From Timema cristinae (taxonomy: Eukaryota; Arthropoda; Insecta; Phasmatodea; Timematidae): DNA of 64,000 nucleotides. Shown piece after piece: positions 1-10,550 of this stretch. The stretch lies in contig JBCFYV010002255.1 of the NCBI GenBank assembly GCA_039000515.1, positions 23,371,963 to 23,435,962 on the forward strand. Direction: 5' to 3'. Numbering within the stretch: the stretch's first letter is position 1; every line of letters starts with the position of its first letter. The notes under the pieces were generated by a model. It ran no database searches and was not told the origin of the DNA. It saw only the letters and a list, made by a program, of their open reading frames with translations. Position numbers and translations under genes: made by a program.

Positions 1-714
1 ATAATAAGTGTTTAATAAGATTAATAAACGTTCTTGACCTCAATATCCCTAAAGATGATCTAAAACCGTGTGGTTATTTTGAAATTTATGGTAGCCACAC
101 CATCTGCCTAAACATAAGATGCTACAGTAAACTTAGGCAGCAAAGCAACTGCCTGAGCTGAAGAGCCAAAAAGAATCTAAACAGTAACCTAACAGTTGTT
201 ATGATAACCATTTACTTTTATATTTGAATTTAGCACCTTCAAAATAATCAATACAATCACCTTTAAAATGTAAACATAAAGTTTTAATTTCTTGATGTTT
301 GATTAGTAGTAAAGTTTATAAAACAAAACACAAATGTTATAGTAAAAATTAATGGAGTATCTAAGCAAAGATATATTGAAACAATAAAAATATCAAAAAG
401 ATTTACATCAATACATTTTTATGAAGACAGTGTGTACAACTTAAAATGATATTATTTTATTTAACTTTCTCAAGTGTTAACTGTATGTTCTTGAAACTTT
501 TTAAACTTTATAAACTTTTTTAGATTTGATTATTTCTTCCTTGAAGATAAACAATATAATAAGCTCTACTTAACCACTTTTAAATACACATTGTGTTTGT
601 CAAATCATGTATTACCATTATTTTTTCTCTGTACTCCATCACATTTACTAAATTAATACCTACATATTAAAATATATATACATATATATTAACATGCCTT
701 TTTTCATGTTCCAG
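1..714. other. Left edge: presumed intron 1 of SMYD4-A
   Basis: AT-rich sequence before the acceptor of copy A exon 2. I see no coding exon, TPR-like reading or recognisable mobile element in it. Confidence 0.4.
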
Positions 715-988
715 AATGCATTAGATAGTCTTTCTTTGGCCTCATCACTTTCAGAACAGAAAAAACATGTCTTAGAAAAAGAACTGAACATAATGATCAC
801 ACAAGCTAAAAAAACTTTGACTGAAAAACCGCTAAAGAAAATGCCCGAGTTACAAAATAAGGCTTTTTTTCTACCTAGAATAAGTTATGGACAGAATGAA
901 AAGATCCCCTGTGCTTCAGATTGCATTACTATCAAGAACTCTAAAAAAATGGGACGCTGTCTTGTCGCCACCAAGGATATTAAGATTG
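715..988 (+). CDS. SMYD4: SMYD4-like copy A, exon 2 (start of SET domain)
   Basis: The exon follows a TTCCAG acceptor and ends at G|GTAAAG, 274 bp, phase 0 in and phase 1 out. It reads NALDSLSLASSL..., a charged helical linker, then SYGQNEKIPCASDCI and MGRCLVATKDIKIG. The last motif is the N-terminal SET strand (G-R-C-x-V-A-T-x-D-I) and closely resembles the corresponding motif of vertebrate SMYD4. This exon is intact, whereas the copy B counterpart is one base shorter (273 bp). An upstream in-frame ATG at 694 lies in the intron and is not a likely start. Confidence 0.8.
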
Positions 989-1140
989 GTAAAGTTTGAA
1001 TATTGGTTTGTTTATAAAATAATCTTTACTTTTTTATACGTCCATCAGTGTTTCCATCATGTGGCCTGTGTCAATTTTTTATTCAAGCCATACATTTTCC
1101 CCTATTGGCTGTGTATGCCTTATAAAATAACTTAAGACTA

Positions 1141-1300
1141 GGGCAGGCACAAAATTTATTCCCCGGCCATTAATTCACCACTGTGAAAGGGTAAACCCAC
1201 ATTTCACCAATGATAAAAGTTTTCGGCCATGCCAAGAATCGAACCTGGGACCCTTAGCTCAGTAAACAAGACGTACTACCGACTGAGCTAAGGTATCATA
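1141..1300 (-). repeat. tRNA-derived SINE, family C
   Basis: On the minus strand it reads TTAGCTCAGTCGGTAG (A-box-like) and, about 40 bases on, CAGGTTCGATTCTTGG (B box), then a unique body with GGTGAAATGTGGG. The acceptor stem does not close, so it is a SINE head and not a tRNA gene. A body fragment of the same family appears at 63880-63950. Confidence 0.6.
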
Positions 1301-1473
1301 TAGTATATACTTATGGTTGTTAGTTATTTATCAAACTAAAACTGGTTTGAGGGGGTTAACCTGTTTGGAAATATGACCCCATAATATTTTTCCATCCCTG
1401 AGCTGTGTTTGGGAATTGCACATTAAATTCCTTAGTTAATTATTGTTGTCTGTATTTAACCAACTATTTGCAG

Positions 1474-1595
1474 GTGATGTGTTGGCAGTAGAAGAACCAT
1501 TTGTTTCGTTCTTGAAGTCTGAGTTCCATTACACGCACTGCTACAACTGTTATCTGAACTGTCACACACTCCTTCCATGCCATTACTGTTCTATG
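1474..1595 (+). CDS. SMYD4: SMYD4-like copy A, exon 3 (MYND zinc finger, first half)
   Basis: A 122-bp exon between TTTGCAG and ATG|GTACGT, too short for ordinary ORF listing. It completes G-D-V-L after exon 2, then reads EEPFVSFLKSEFHYTHCYNC and CHTLLPCHYCSM. CYNC and CHYC are the first two Cys pairs of the MYND zinc finger, whose remaining Cys/His residues are in exon 4. It has the same length and phases as copy B exon 3 (28650-28771). Confidence 0.8.
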
Positions 1596-1610
1596 GTACG
1601 TATCTAGTCA

Positions 1611-1655
1611 TCAATGTCATCATCAACTGTTTCCAGCCTGTGGCCATATCAGTTT

Positions 1656-1710
<55 letters not shown>

Positions 1711-1780
1711 GCACCGCGTCTTACTACCCATTCGGGTTATACGCAGTCAGTTTAGTAAAATGTCTCCATCTATGCTCTTT
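1611..1780 (-). repeat. Dispersed repeat (LINE-like), split by a SINE-tail insertion
   Basis: Parts 1611-1659 and 1747-1780 (CATCATCAACTGTTTCCAGC, then TGTCTCCATC) match 35530-35600, where the same sequence runs on uninterrupted. The 87-bp insert at 1660-1746 therefore arrived later. I assign it to LINE-like repeats only by its dispersed nature and minus-strand coding look at 35.5 kb. Confidence 0.45.
1660..1746 (-). repeat. Tail-only SINE insertion with 11-bp target duplication
   Basis: The insert consists only of (ATT)n plus the ~36-nt conserved SINE tail in minus orientation. It is flanked by TCAGTTTAGTA on both sides (1649-1659 and 1747-1757). No tRNA head or SINE body is present. Confidence 0.8.
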
Positions 1781-1802
1781 TTTTTATTATTTAATATACA
1801 TT

Positions 1803-1985
1803 TTTAACACCGCATCTTAGTACCCATGTACCAACTACACAAATTGGTTAGAAATGAGTAGGTTGAATTTATATGAAGTGTACCCACATTTGCATGAAGA
1901 GAGACTGGTAAACAATTAAGGGGGAAAACCTCATTATACCCGGCCGAGCTTTGGACCCCGAACTTGCTATAATCGGCAGTCATAA
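1803..1985 (-). repeat. tRNA-derived SINE, family B (degraded)
   Basis: Minus-strand copy: diverged tail (CACCGCATCTTAGTACCC), body with GTACCCACATTTGCATG, and remnants of the tRNA head near 1950-1985. Confidence 0.6.
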
Positions 1986-2363
1986 AGTTTGTTCCACTCT
2001 TATTCTGCAATACAGGTCTTATGGAGCGTGCAGTTGCCAGATCTCACCCGCTCTAAACAGATGGACAACTTTTGCATTAAAACTTGGCAAACTATACAAA
2101 ATTCATGCACGCTATGGCAATCAATTTGAATTTTGGGTTGTCTAGAATTGTGTATTATTCTGTTTATTATCATATTAATGCCGCTTTTAATATACACTGA
2201 ACACCTGCGATGAATAGGTTGGAGATCGAATCCTTTCAAAGATGTTCTTCCCAAGTACCTACAGAGGTTTATACAAAAATATTCCCTGTTTGCATGTGAA
2301 TGTTTGTGCACTTTTATAAACAATTACCTAATTCATCTTTACTATAGAAAAAGCTAAAACTCA

Positions 2364-2393
2364 TTAATAATAATAATAATAATAATAATAAAA
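2364..2393. repeat. (TAA)n microsatellite
   Basis: About nine perfect TAA units. The rest of 1986-2569 shows no gene or recognised element. Confidence 0.8.
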
Positions 2394-2569
2394 TAGGATA
2401 CAATAGTATTATAAAGGGGGGGGCTGGGGCTCTACCAAACCATTCAAGGCAAATCTAAGTCTTCTCTGTAAAGTAAATAACACATTAGTTTAAACCTAAA
2501 AAATACCTTTATGTTTCATCCCTGTCCCCACATGAAAGTATTGTGAAGTAATATATAGTGGATGGCCCA

Positions 2570-3390
2570 GGTAGCTCAAAATTTTGAGAGTGAGTAGGTT
2601 GACTTATGGGTGGAGGAGATGACACAGGGGACGATGAAGATGATGAAGTTAATCTTATTAAAAACTGCTCCTCGTCATCTTGCAGCTAGTCTGCTTTCCA
2701 CATGTCATTTTAATTTTTTTTGACGTGATTTACATAATTTAAAAAGTTTTTTTACAGAAACCTTTTCATACACAGCAGCTATTAAAGGCCTCATATCTTT
2801 AACCTTAAAACTAGCATTGTTCATTTTAATACATGTTTTTACTTGAGCCAACACCATCTCTATAGGGTTAAGTTCGCAATGATACGGAGGCAAACGAATG
2901 ACTTTTCAATCCACCGCCTTTGTCATCTCATCCACTTTGTATTTTTCAAATGTATGTTTGTGTTGCAAAACCAAATTTAGCATTTTCCGTTTCAACATTT
3001 TGTCATCAACATCAATCTTCTTATGGATAAGCCAACTAGCTATTTGATCTTTACGCCATGATGTGGTCAGAATCGCTTCACACCTTCTGCTGTGATAGGC
3101 TGCATTATTGATTACGATAAAAGCTCCTTCAGGGTTATTAGGGAATAATTGTTCTGAAAACCACTTTTCATAAACGTCACGATCCATTCCGTTATGAGCA
3201 TCTGCTGTGTTTTTTTGCACAAAAACGTGAGCTCCATACCTTCAATAAAACCATTTTCATTTCCAGCGTGAACTATCGCAAAGCATGGTCTGCGAGATCG
3301 TGGTGGCTTCAGTCCCGTGCTTAACCCCTTGAGAAATTCTTTCCAAGAACTTTGAATGGTAGTAGCTTTCCACTCCTTGTGTAGCATTTG
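2570..3390 (-). pseudogene. IS630/Tc1-superfamily DDE transposase-like pseudogene
   Basis: Minus-strand pieces in order: PPRSRRPCFAIVHAGNENGF (about 3250-3310), VYEKWFSEQLFPNNPEGAF then INNAAYHSRR (about 3080-3180), LPPYHCELNPIEMVLAQVK (about 2840-2890), and an acidic/Ser-rich tail to about 2570. This is the layout of the insect DDE-superfamily endonucleases related to IS630/Tc1, with a D-N-A-x-Y-H-S block and an L-P-P-Y-H-C-x-L-N-P-I-E block. Here the first block reads N-N-A, so a catalytic Asp is replaced by Asn. A frameshift near 3200 and a TGA near 2903 also break it. No terminal repeats were found. Confidence 0.7.
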
Positions 3391-3757
3391 GCTACAATTA
3401 AAGAAGATACAAGTTGGAGGGAAATAAACAACTTACCCCATTTCACCATCCAGCACCTCTTGACAACAGTTCAGACAGACGACGTATACACAATCAATCA
3501 TAACCGCTGCGCGTGATGGACTGACCAAGCCCACCTAGGTTCAAACGGTGGCCACTAGAGGTTGCAAGATACTAGAACTTTTCTAAGAGCTTAAGAAAGG
3601 AAGTGATGCTTGTCCCACTCTATCGGAGAACATTCCAGAGCTTTGGAGTTCATTATCAAAGCTATGTTTATCATGCATATCCCTCCGTTTGTGATCCTAA
3701 TATGTTCTCCCACCTTATTTCTTGCCTTCCATGTTTCTATGGGTTTTCAAGCATATA

Positions 3758-5061
3758 CGAGGGTCATCCAGAAAGTAAGGTTACAACATTTACTTAGGAT
3801 CTAAAAATGCTTGTATTTAATTGAAATTCACAGGATACTTCACAAATATATTAAACTATTTTTCAACTTAATCGCCGTCGAGATCGAGACATTTCTGTAG
3901 TCGGGGCACCAGCTTTTGTATGCCAGTGTCATAGACCTCCGCCGCCAACTCTTTCAGCCACTTCTTCACAGCTTCCTCGACCTCCTGATTGTTGTAAAAA
4001 CGTTTCCCACCCAAAAACTCCTTTAGTTTAGTGAAAAAGTGATAGTCCGAAGGCGCCAAGTCAGGTTAATAGGGGGTGGGGGGTGGGGGGGGTTACAATA
4101 TCCCATCCAAACGATATCAGCAGCTCCTGTGAAACTCGCGCGGTGTGGGGCCTGGCGTTGTCATGCAGGAGGCTGACTCCCCGGGTCAGCATTCCCCTTC
4201 TACGGTTCTAAATGGCTCTTCTGAGTTTTTTTTAGGGTATTGCAGTAAGCCTCTGCATTAATGGTAGTCCCTTTAGGCATAAAATCCACCAAAAGGACCC
4301 CCTTGCAGTCCCAAAAAACAGATGCCATGACTTTTCCGGCTGAATGGGTTGTCTTGAACTTTTTGGTGGCTGGGGAAGATGAATGACGCCACTGAAGTGA
4401 TTGTCTTTTGGATTCTCACCCCCCATCACGACAGTCCACAAAAGCTTCTCCCTCCTGTGCAAAACGATCCAAAAATGCACGCGTGGCGGTGACGCGATTT
4501 TGACGGTGCTCCGGTGTAAGCATTCTGGGCACCCATCTCACACACAACTTCTTGTAACCAAGTTTTTCCGACACAATATAACCAAGGAGACTTCGAGAAA
4601 TGTCAAGAAACTTTTCGTGAAGGTCATCAAGTGTCACACGCAGGTCATTTCGCACAAGTTCTTCAGAAATCACTGATGGTCTCCCACTCCTTGCCTCGTC
4701 GTGAGTATCAGTACGGCCTTCTCTGAACAACCTAACCCACTTCGTGACATGTTGTAGACTCATCACATCACTACCATAAACTTCCACGAGCTTCCAATGG
4801 ATATTCGCGGCGGTTTTGTTCTGCAAAGTCAAAAAAACGGATGACCGCGCGGATCTGGCATGGACAGGAGGTGGCGGGAGTGCGCGACGACCTCTCCCTC
4901 GGAAGAATTTACTGTGACTGAAAAAAATGGCCGACAAACACGCGGGACCAAACAAACTGACTGTTAAGATTCTCCCTACACGCCAGGTGCGCCAAATTTG
5001 AAACAAAAAATTTCCCCCGGCCTCAGCAGCCCTTGTAATCTTACTTTCTGGATGACCCTCG
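3758..5061 (-). mobile_element. mariner element, full length but inactive
   Basis: 1304 bp bounded by inverted repeats CGAGGGTCATCCAGAAAGTA (left) and the complementary end at 5041-5061, flanked by TA dinucleotides (3756-3757 and 5062-5063), the Tc1/mariner target duplication. The transposase reads leftward. It sits in intron 3 of SMYD4-A. Confidence 0.9.
3868..4890 (-). pseudogene. mariner transposase pseudogene
   Basis: N-terminal HTH region KTAANIHWKLVEVYG and ARSGRPS (about 4690-4830), then the linker motif WVPRMLTPEHRQNR (about 4490-4540). The first catalytic block (normally G-D-E-T-W) is damaged at about 4420-4445, where a stop follows VDCRDGG. The second block LHDNARPHTA is readable at about 4130-4165, and LAPSDYHFF at about 4020-4060. 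A TAA replaces a codon shortly before LAPSD, and a G-rich run near 4070-4092 shifts the frame. C-terminal part 3868-4059 is open. The gene cannot make an active DD34D transposase. Confidence 0.85.
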
Positions 5062-5063
5062 TA

Positions 5064-6827
5064 TAATGCTGGTATGACAACATGATCGGCACTCTTGGAC
5101 TTGACTCTGGATAGGCCAATACATAGCCTTGGCTGAGCTTTTTATAAAGTGTAAGAACAAATTTTTATGTAACCGTTTCAAAATTCACTCTCTGGCCTAT
5201 TATGAAAGCACTCTTAGAACCCATCTCTTGAAAAAACCTGTATAAGGTAGTTCATGAGAAATTTGACAGTGTCGTCTGCGTTTACCCTCGCTAAAATAAT
5301 ACTTAGGTTAGGGGCAAGTTGCCGAACAACAAGGAATGGACAAGACGACGAACACCTCTTTGCATGATACTGTCGTATTTGTTCGTTCTTGAAATTTTTT
5401 TTATGTTTCCCTTTTCTCTTTTGTTTTCTTTTTGAAGGAGTCTGCAAAGGACTACATTTTTGTTCCTCTCTTAATGCGTAAATAATTCTTTCGGAACATT
5501 TGGTGGTTTTACATGTTTACCTAACTGCTATGGTGGCATTCATTGTCTTTGTAAAATAATTGAAAATGTTTATTACTATTTGACGTTCTTTGATTCTCAA
5601 TATACCTATGTTATGCACTTTTCTTGTTACCATTTCCATGATAAATAGTTTAAAAAACTAACACTAGACAATATAAATAAATAATATATAAACTGATCAT
5701 CCCATATAAAGTAAAATATATTATAACTAAAAATATAAGGAAAAATTAAAATATAATTTGATCAAAGTTTGATAAAAATGACGATTAAACCACCAAACAC
5801 TCTTAGCACTCTGTAGGCCCACGCCAAAATAATGACCGTAACCTGTACACACAAGAATAATGGCTCACAACTGGAGAGAGGCTTCTTGGATGAATTTCAA
5901 ACAACCATGCTTTGCTTTTCCAAGAGGACCAACATCAGTAGGATTCGTTGGTACAAATCTCAGCAGGGTTATATTTATGTTTATACGGAGTGCTACGCCT
6001 AACGACTGTGTTTTGACTTTCAGCATCATACACTGATTTAAATCAGTAATATAATGGAGTAAAGGATGAGGAAAGTGGTTAAGAGTATCTGCACAAATAT
6101 TTTGCCGAAACTATGGGAAAAATAACTTGTTAAAATCACCCTCAGATAATTATTTTGTATTAGGTATATGTACTTTTCGAACACTCTGATTATATCAACA
6201 CATGACTTAAAAACCACCCAATACTAAGAAAACACAACATCCAGTCACCTATCCGACAATTTACCCTAAGTTGGCTCATGCGCTACCGAATGTGGTAAAG
6301 TGTTTAACTAATGTCAGTGAATTTAACCAGGATTCGAACTCGGGCCTGATTACAAATGGTGGCAAAGTGTGAATGTAAGTGTAAAACCTGAAACTAATCA
6401 ACCACCCACCTTTGTGAGTAGTTTGTTTCTTAATTCAAAAGGATAGTGTAATAAAATTTGGAGTTGCATATAAAATGTATTCTTAAATTTTGTTGTAAAT
6501 TATTAAAATAATAACACATAAAGGAATACATAATGATAATAAATTAATATAAAAGTGTTCAAAGTATATTTATTGTATAAGTGGGAATTTCCTTATATAA
6601 TAATCGTGTCATAAGAAAAGCTGAGCCAGCCAGGGACAGATGTAAAGATAATAAGTTGTATTTACGTAGGAGTCTTTAATTGGAAGCCAATGAGGGGTTC
6701 GTAGAATTCTTCAATTGGAGCCCAACAGTGGGCTTTCAGCATATAGAAGCCTAATTGTAGGACTTTTATAATTGGCTACCCATTGTAGGGTCTTTAGGGT
6801 ATAACAATAAGAAAACTACATAATCTT
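5064..6827. other. Intronic stretch without genes
   Basis: Low-complexity AT-rich DNA inside SMYD4-A intron 3. A tRNA B-box-like piece on the minus strand at about 6265-6365 (GAGTTCGAATCCTGG) is probably a SINE scrap. At 6660-6800 short degenerate repeats of an AATTGG...CCCA pattern recur. Nothing else recognised. Confidence 0.35.
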
Positions 6828-6831
6828 TTAA

Positions 6832-7367
6832 AGGTAGGATTCCCTCGTTGCGTGTTGCGTCTGCAACCAGTGACCAGACTGGTTTCCATAGTTTGTTATG
6901 TAGTCATTTCCACTGAGATGACTGCAAATGGCAAACAGAGTGCACATCAAGCGTCTCTACATTGCGCTTGCGTCCACACTGCTCCACAAAGCAAACATGT
7001 GTTTAATAGAGTTGTATTTAGCTTTGTGTTTGATTGGGCTGTTTTGAAAATGGTCCAAGATTTCTCCATAGAAGAGGACGAAAAATTTAGTTGAAGAGGT
7101 GGAAAAGCATCCCTCAATTTTTGACATATCTTTGCCAATGTACGGGACCAACATGTATGAAGTAAATGATTACTTAGACTTAATGTAATAGTTCAGGCTA
7201 ACACAATTACAAAATAACACAGAACATTAAATAAAACACCATTGAAAAGCTCTGAGAACTGAGATGATCTGTATTACACATTAAATTACCCACGACTGGC
7301 GACCAATGAGGCATATCTATGGAAACACTATCTCGCACCTGCAAGTCACGCCAAGGTAATCCTACCT
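6832..7367. mobile_element. 536-bp nonautonomous DNA transposon with TTAA flanks
   Basis: The ends AGGTAGGATT... and ...AATCCTACCT form imperfect inverted repeats of over 50 bp, both continuing to a TTTCCATA motif. The element is flanked by TTAA at 6828-6831 and 7368-7371. TTAA fits piggyBac; a TTA/TAA reading would fit PIF/Harbinger, which the MADF-like remnant inside would favour. Confidence 0.75.
7050..7165 (+). pseudogene. MADF-like coding remnant inside the 536-bp element
   Basis: MVQDFSIEEDEKF at 7050, then after a one-base shift LVEEVEKHPSIFDISLPMY. The pattern (L-I/V-x-x-V-E-x-x-P-x-I/L-F/Y-D) resembles the start of a MADF DNA-binding domain, which occurs in the second protein of some Harbinger elements. 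Only the beginning remains. Confidence 0.5.
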
Positions 7368-7371
7368 TTAA

Positions 7372-8476
7372 GGAGGTCTTTGTGCCTACTAAGCTCACAA
7401 ATATACCAACCATTTTCAAATAATTTCAAAATAACCTTGATTGATCATAGTTGGTATTAAAATGAAAAAAAAAAAAAAGTTTTTTTTTTTGTTTTTAGGA
7501 TGGTATGTACATAGGTATTTGAGGAAAGCTTGAATTTAAGGATGATTTTTTTTAAATATAAATGGGGGTGGGGGGGACCAACAAAGTAGAGTAGATAAAC
7601 AATGTGGGAGTTGTGGAACCTTTGATAAGTTGATCAGGGTCTGAAAAAAAGTTTCTGACCCCTGCATTAAATGTATGTCTTCTAGCAGGAAAGAAATGGT
7701 AAAGTTTTTCAATTATTTTAGAGTCATTTAAGTTTTGCAAAGTCTAATCAAAGCATGATTTTTATTTTGGCCTATATTGTCATCTGAGTTAAGATGGAGT
7801 TTCATTAAATTTTTAGGGTTTTTTTTTTTTGTCTAGAATAAAGGAACAAACTTTATTTGCTGACGTCTTTGCTTCTCCCTTCATGGTAGACATATATTAA
7901 ACTGGGTTGATACAGAGTACACCCAGAATAAACCATAAGACATAAACCCACAACTTCATAAGACAACATATTTCCTGCAACAATATGTTAGGTAGAGGTA
8001 CTTCTGCATAAATCCAAACAGAGTAAAACAATCCTATTATTTTTCTTAACTCTTTGCTCTTTCATTTCTGAAAATAACTTTTTAGAGCAGCGCTTATGTA
8101 CCTTGGATCCTGGCGAGGCAACGTTTTTGGTACAATCATTTAAATTAGTCTTTTCATTTTTACTAAAATCTAAATACAAGTTATACATTTGTCTATCTAA
8201 GATTGTCCCATGTTCATTTTAAGGTTGTGATTAAAATATTTCAAGTAGAACTTAAAGTTCAATTTACTTGATGGAAGTTACTCTTTATAAACATGTCATA
8301 CATATTTGTTTTTATATCTATTCTTAAATCTAAATAATGGTACTCTCTATACTTTTTTTTTCTCTATAAATAAGAAATTAGTGCAGATATTTCTAGTTTA
8401 CATTTTATTTATGGTTGAATTCAAATCACAATTTATTTTAATAATCTTGTGATTTTATATTTCCTTATTTATTCAG
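7372..8476. other. Intronic stretch without genes
   Basis: Contains an A14/T12 run near 7460-7495, a G-rich spot at 7563-7575 and poly-T tracts. No exon or recognised mobile element seen. Confidence 0.4.
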
Positions 8477-9111
8477 GCAATGTTTTGCAGTGAAAGTTGT
8501 CGCAAGGCATCATGGGAAAAGAACCACAGTATAATTTGCTCAATTTCACCTTACTTGGATAAAATAGGTACATCTATGAATCTTTCGTTACTAATAATCA
8601 TCAAGGCATCAAGAAATTACAAGTCTCTCACAAAGCTTTATCAACAAGTCAAGTCTTGGGAAGGGACAAAGAACAATTTTGATGAAAATGGTCAGTATGG
8701 TTCTCAAGATTACAGGACCATCTACAACTTGGTGACAAACTTGGAAAAAGGGCCTTTGGGACTTTCTTCATATCAGCAGCATTGGCTTACTATGTACTGA
8801 AATGCCTTGAAGATGAATCCAAATTTTTCACGTCTTTCATTCCAAGTCAATCAACACCGTTCGATTTTAAATTATTTATTGGAGGAATTTTGTTGAGACA
8901 TCTTTATAGTACAATATACAATTCCTACAGTTTGTGTGAGTCATATGGATATGGAAATACTGACAAATCCATGGATTGTCAAGAGATTGGAGCAGCAGTG
9001 TATGCTACCATGAGTCTTGTGAACCATTCCTGTGATCCTAACGTGTGCCGATACAACTGCAATGACACACTGATCTTGAGAGTGATACAACCTATCAAGA
9101 AAGGAGAGCAG
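8477..9111 (+). CDS. SMYD4: SMYD4-like copy A, exon 4 (MYND end and SET core), frameshifted
   Basis: The exon begins after ATTCAG and ends at GAGCAG|GTGGGT. It starts AMFCSESCRKASWEKNH, the Cys/His ligands that close the MYND finger, and later holds the SET signature MSLVNHSCDPNVCRY, where N-H-S-C is part of the SAM-binding pseudoknot. At 635 bp it is one base short of a frame-keeping length. Near 8747-8753 (TTGGAAAAAGGGCC) the frame must change: 5' of it the reading matches copy B up to TNLEK, and 3' of it the next frame resumes at exactly the expected distance (AFGTFF... to YVLKCLEDESKF). One missing base therefore explains it all. Confidence 0.75.
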
Positions 9112-9189
9112 GTGGGTTCATATTATATATACATATATGCAAGTACCTTCTAACAAAAATAATTTAATTATATAATTTAATATAATAAT

Positions 9190-9430
9190 ATAAAATAGAA
9201 ATAGTAACTAAATGTTAACATTATTTCTTATGATCCATTCGATATAGTAACATTCACAAACATTCCGCTAAGTATTAAATTACTGGTCTAGGGCCTGGGT
9301 GTTAAGTTTATCTTATATAATTATTTTAATTGGTTCCGAACCAACAATAATCAGTTTAGCGCTCTAAAACATATTTCACTTTTCCCATTCATATTCTTAA
9401 GGATTTGAGAGCCCATCTCTAATTTAAATG
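9190..9430. repeat. Dispersed repeat (copy 1 of 3)
   Basis: The stretch from AAATAGAAATAGTAACTAAA through CTCTAAAAC to ATTCTTAAGGATTTGAGAG resembles 27548-27880 and 34505-34690 plus 35280-35330. It lies in the last intron of SMYD4-A. I do not recognise the family. Confidence 0.5.
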
Positions 9431-10039
9431 TAAAATATGTGGTTACAATAAAAAATTAAATTAAACCAAAAATTAGACTGACATTTTCAATTTCATGTCA
9501 GGTGGTCAGCACATCTGACCACCTGCTGTTTGCGTCATCCTAACCATAAGAAGAAGAAAAATCAAATGATATAATCAAGCACCTACCAAGGCCGTTTGTA
9601 AGTAACACCTGATTCGCTCAGTTTGACTATAAGGTCGACAAATTAGATCATCTGTAGCCTGCTTTAGAAATTCCCGATATTTCAGTTCCTATTTTGTTTT
9701 GTTAATAGGTTAAAATACAATTTTTATTTGAACTAAAACTCCCTTCATATTTTAGGAGTTTAATTTTACCTTAGACACACACACATGTGGTTACATTTCC
9801 TCTCCCCTCCCCCATTAATACAGATATTCAGAATACTTGCTAATATTAAAACATGTTGCACCCGCAATATGCGTTATAGTGTAAGGTCAATAAACATTTT
9901 ATTTAAAATAAAATAGGTAATTGAAATACAATTATTTAGAGGTTATTAATGTCACATTTTCATAAATGGGTGGAGAGCAAATGGGTTCAAATTAGTTTGT
10001 AGGAGTAATTGATGTGCAAACAATAACTGAAAATAGTAA

Positions 10040-10195
10040 TAAGACAATGAAAAGAAGAACACATTTCACATTTTGCATTGCTGGTACTGGACAACTCAAT
10101 TGTTACCGCCCAATACTATGACCTAGGTTTCAATCTTTCAAAACTCATCAGGATGGAGTGTAAAATGTGTAGCAGAATTTCCTAAGATGGGGGAA
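10040..10195 (+). repeat. SINE-like repeat, left member of an inverted pair
   Basis: GACCTAGGTTTCAATCT (about 10121) followed by CTCATCAGGATGGAGTGT recurs inverted at 10430-10550. The first motif is B-box-like, so a tRNA-derived repeat is possible. Confidence 0.4.
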
Positions 10196-10429
10196 AAAAC
10201 AAAGTGAAGAAAAAGTAAATTGTTAAAGAATGATAGGACAATTAGTTAGGAACAAGTGAAAAAAAACAACCTAATACATAATATAATGTCCAATGTTCAT
10301 TTCCTATTTTTATTCTTTATACTGTTAATTCCTACCTTTTACCTGTTCCTATCTAAGTATTTTATCATTCTTTACCACTTTCCTTTTTCTTCCTTTTGTG
10401 TTTTTTTTTATCTCTCCTTTAGTCTTTTA

Positions 10430-10550
10430 GGAAGTTGGTTGCACATTGCACACTCCCTGCTGAGGCTTATAGATTGAAACCTAGGTCGAGGGATTGAGTG
10501 ATAACGACCGATTTTTCTTCAAGTGGCAAACAATGTTAAGTGGAAACTGA
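10430..10550 (-). repeat. SINE-like repeat, right member of an inverted pair
   Basis: Reverse complement of 10040-10195 over about 120 bp, including AGATTGAAACCTAGGTC at about 10471. Both lie in the last intron of SMYD4-A. Confidence 0.4.

Noticed and set aside
1230..1300. Minus-strand tRNA gene candidate
   Set aside because: A and B boxes are present but the acceptor stem does not pair and the sequence continues into a SINE body.
4401..4676. Plus-strand 91-codon frame
   Set aside because: Lies antisense to the mariner transposase pseudogene.
7552..8188. Short minus-strand frames (60-66 codons)
   Set aside because: Low-complexity intronic DNA; no conserved motif, no splice context.
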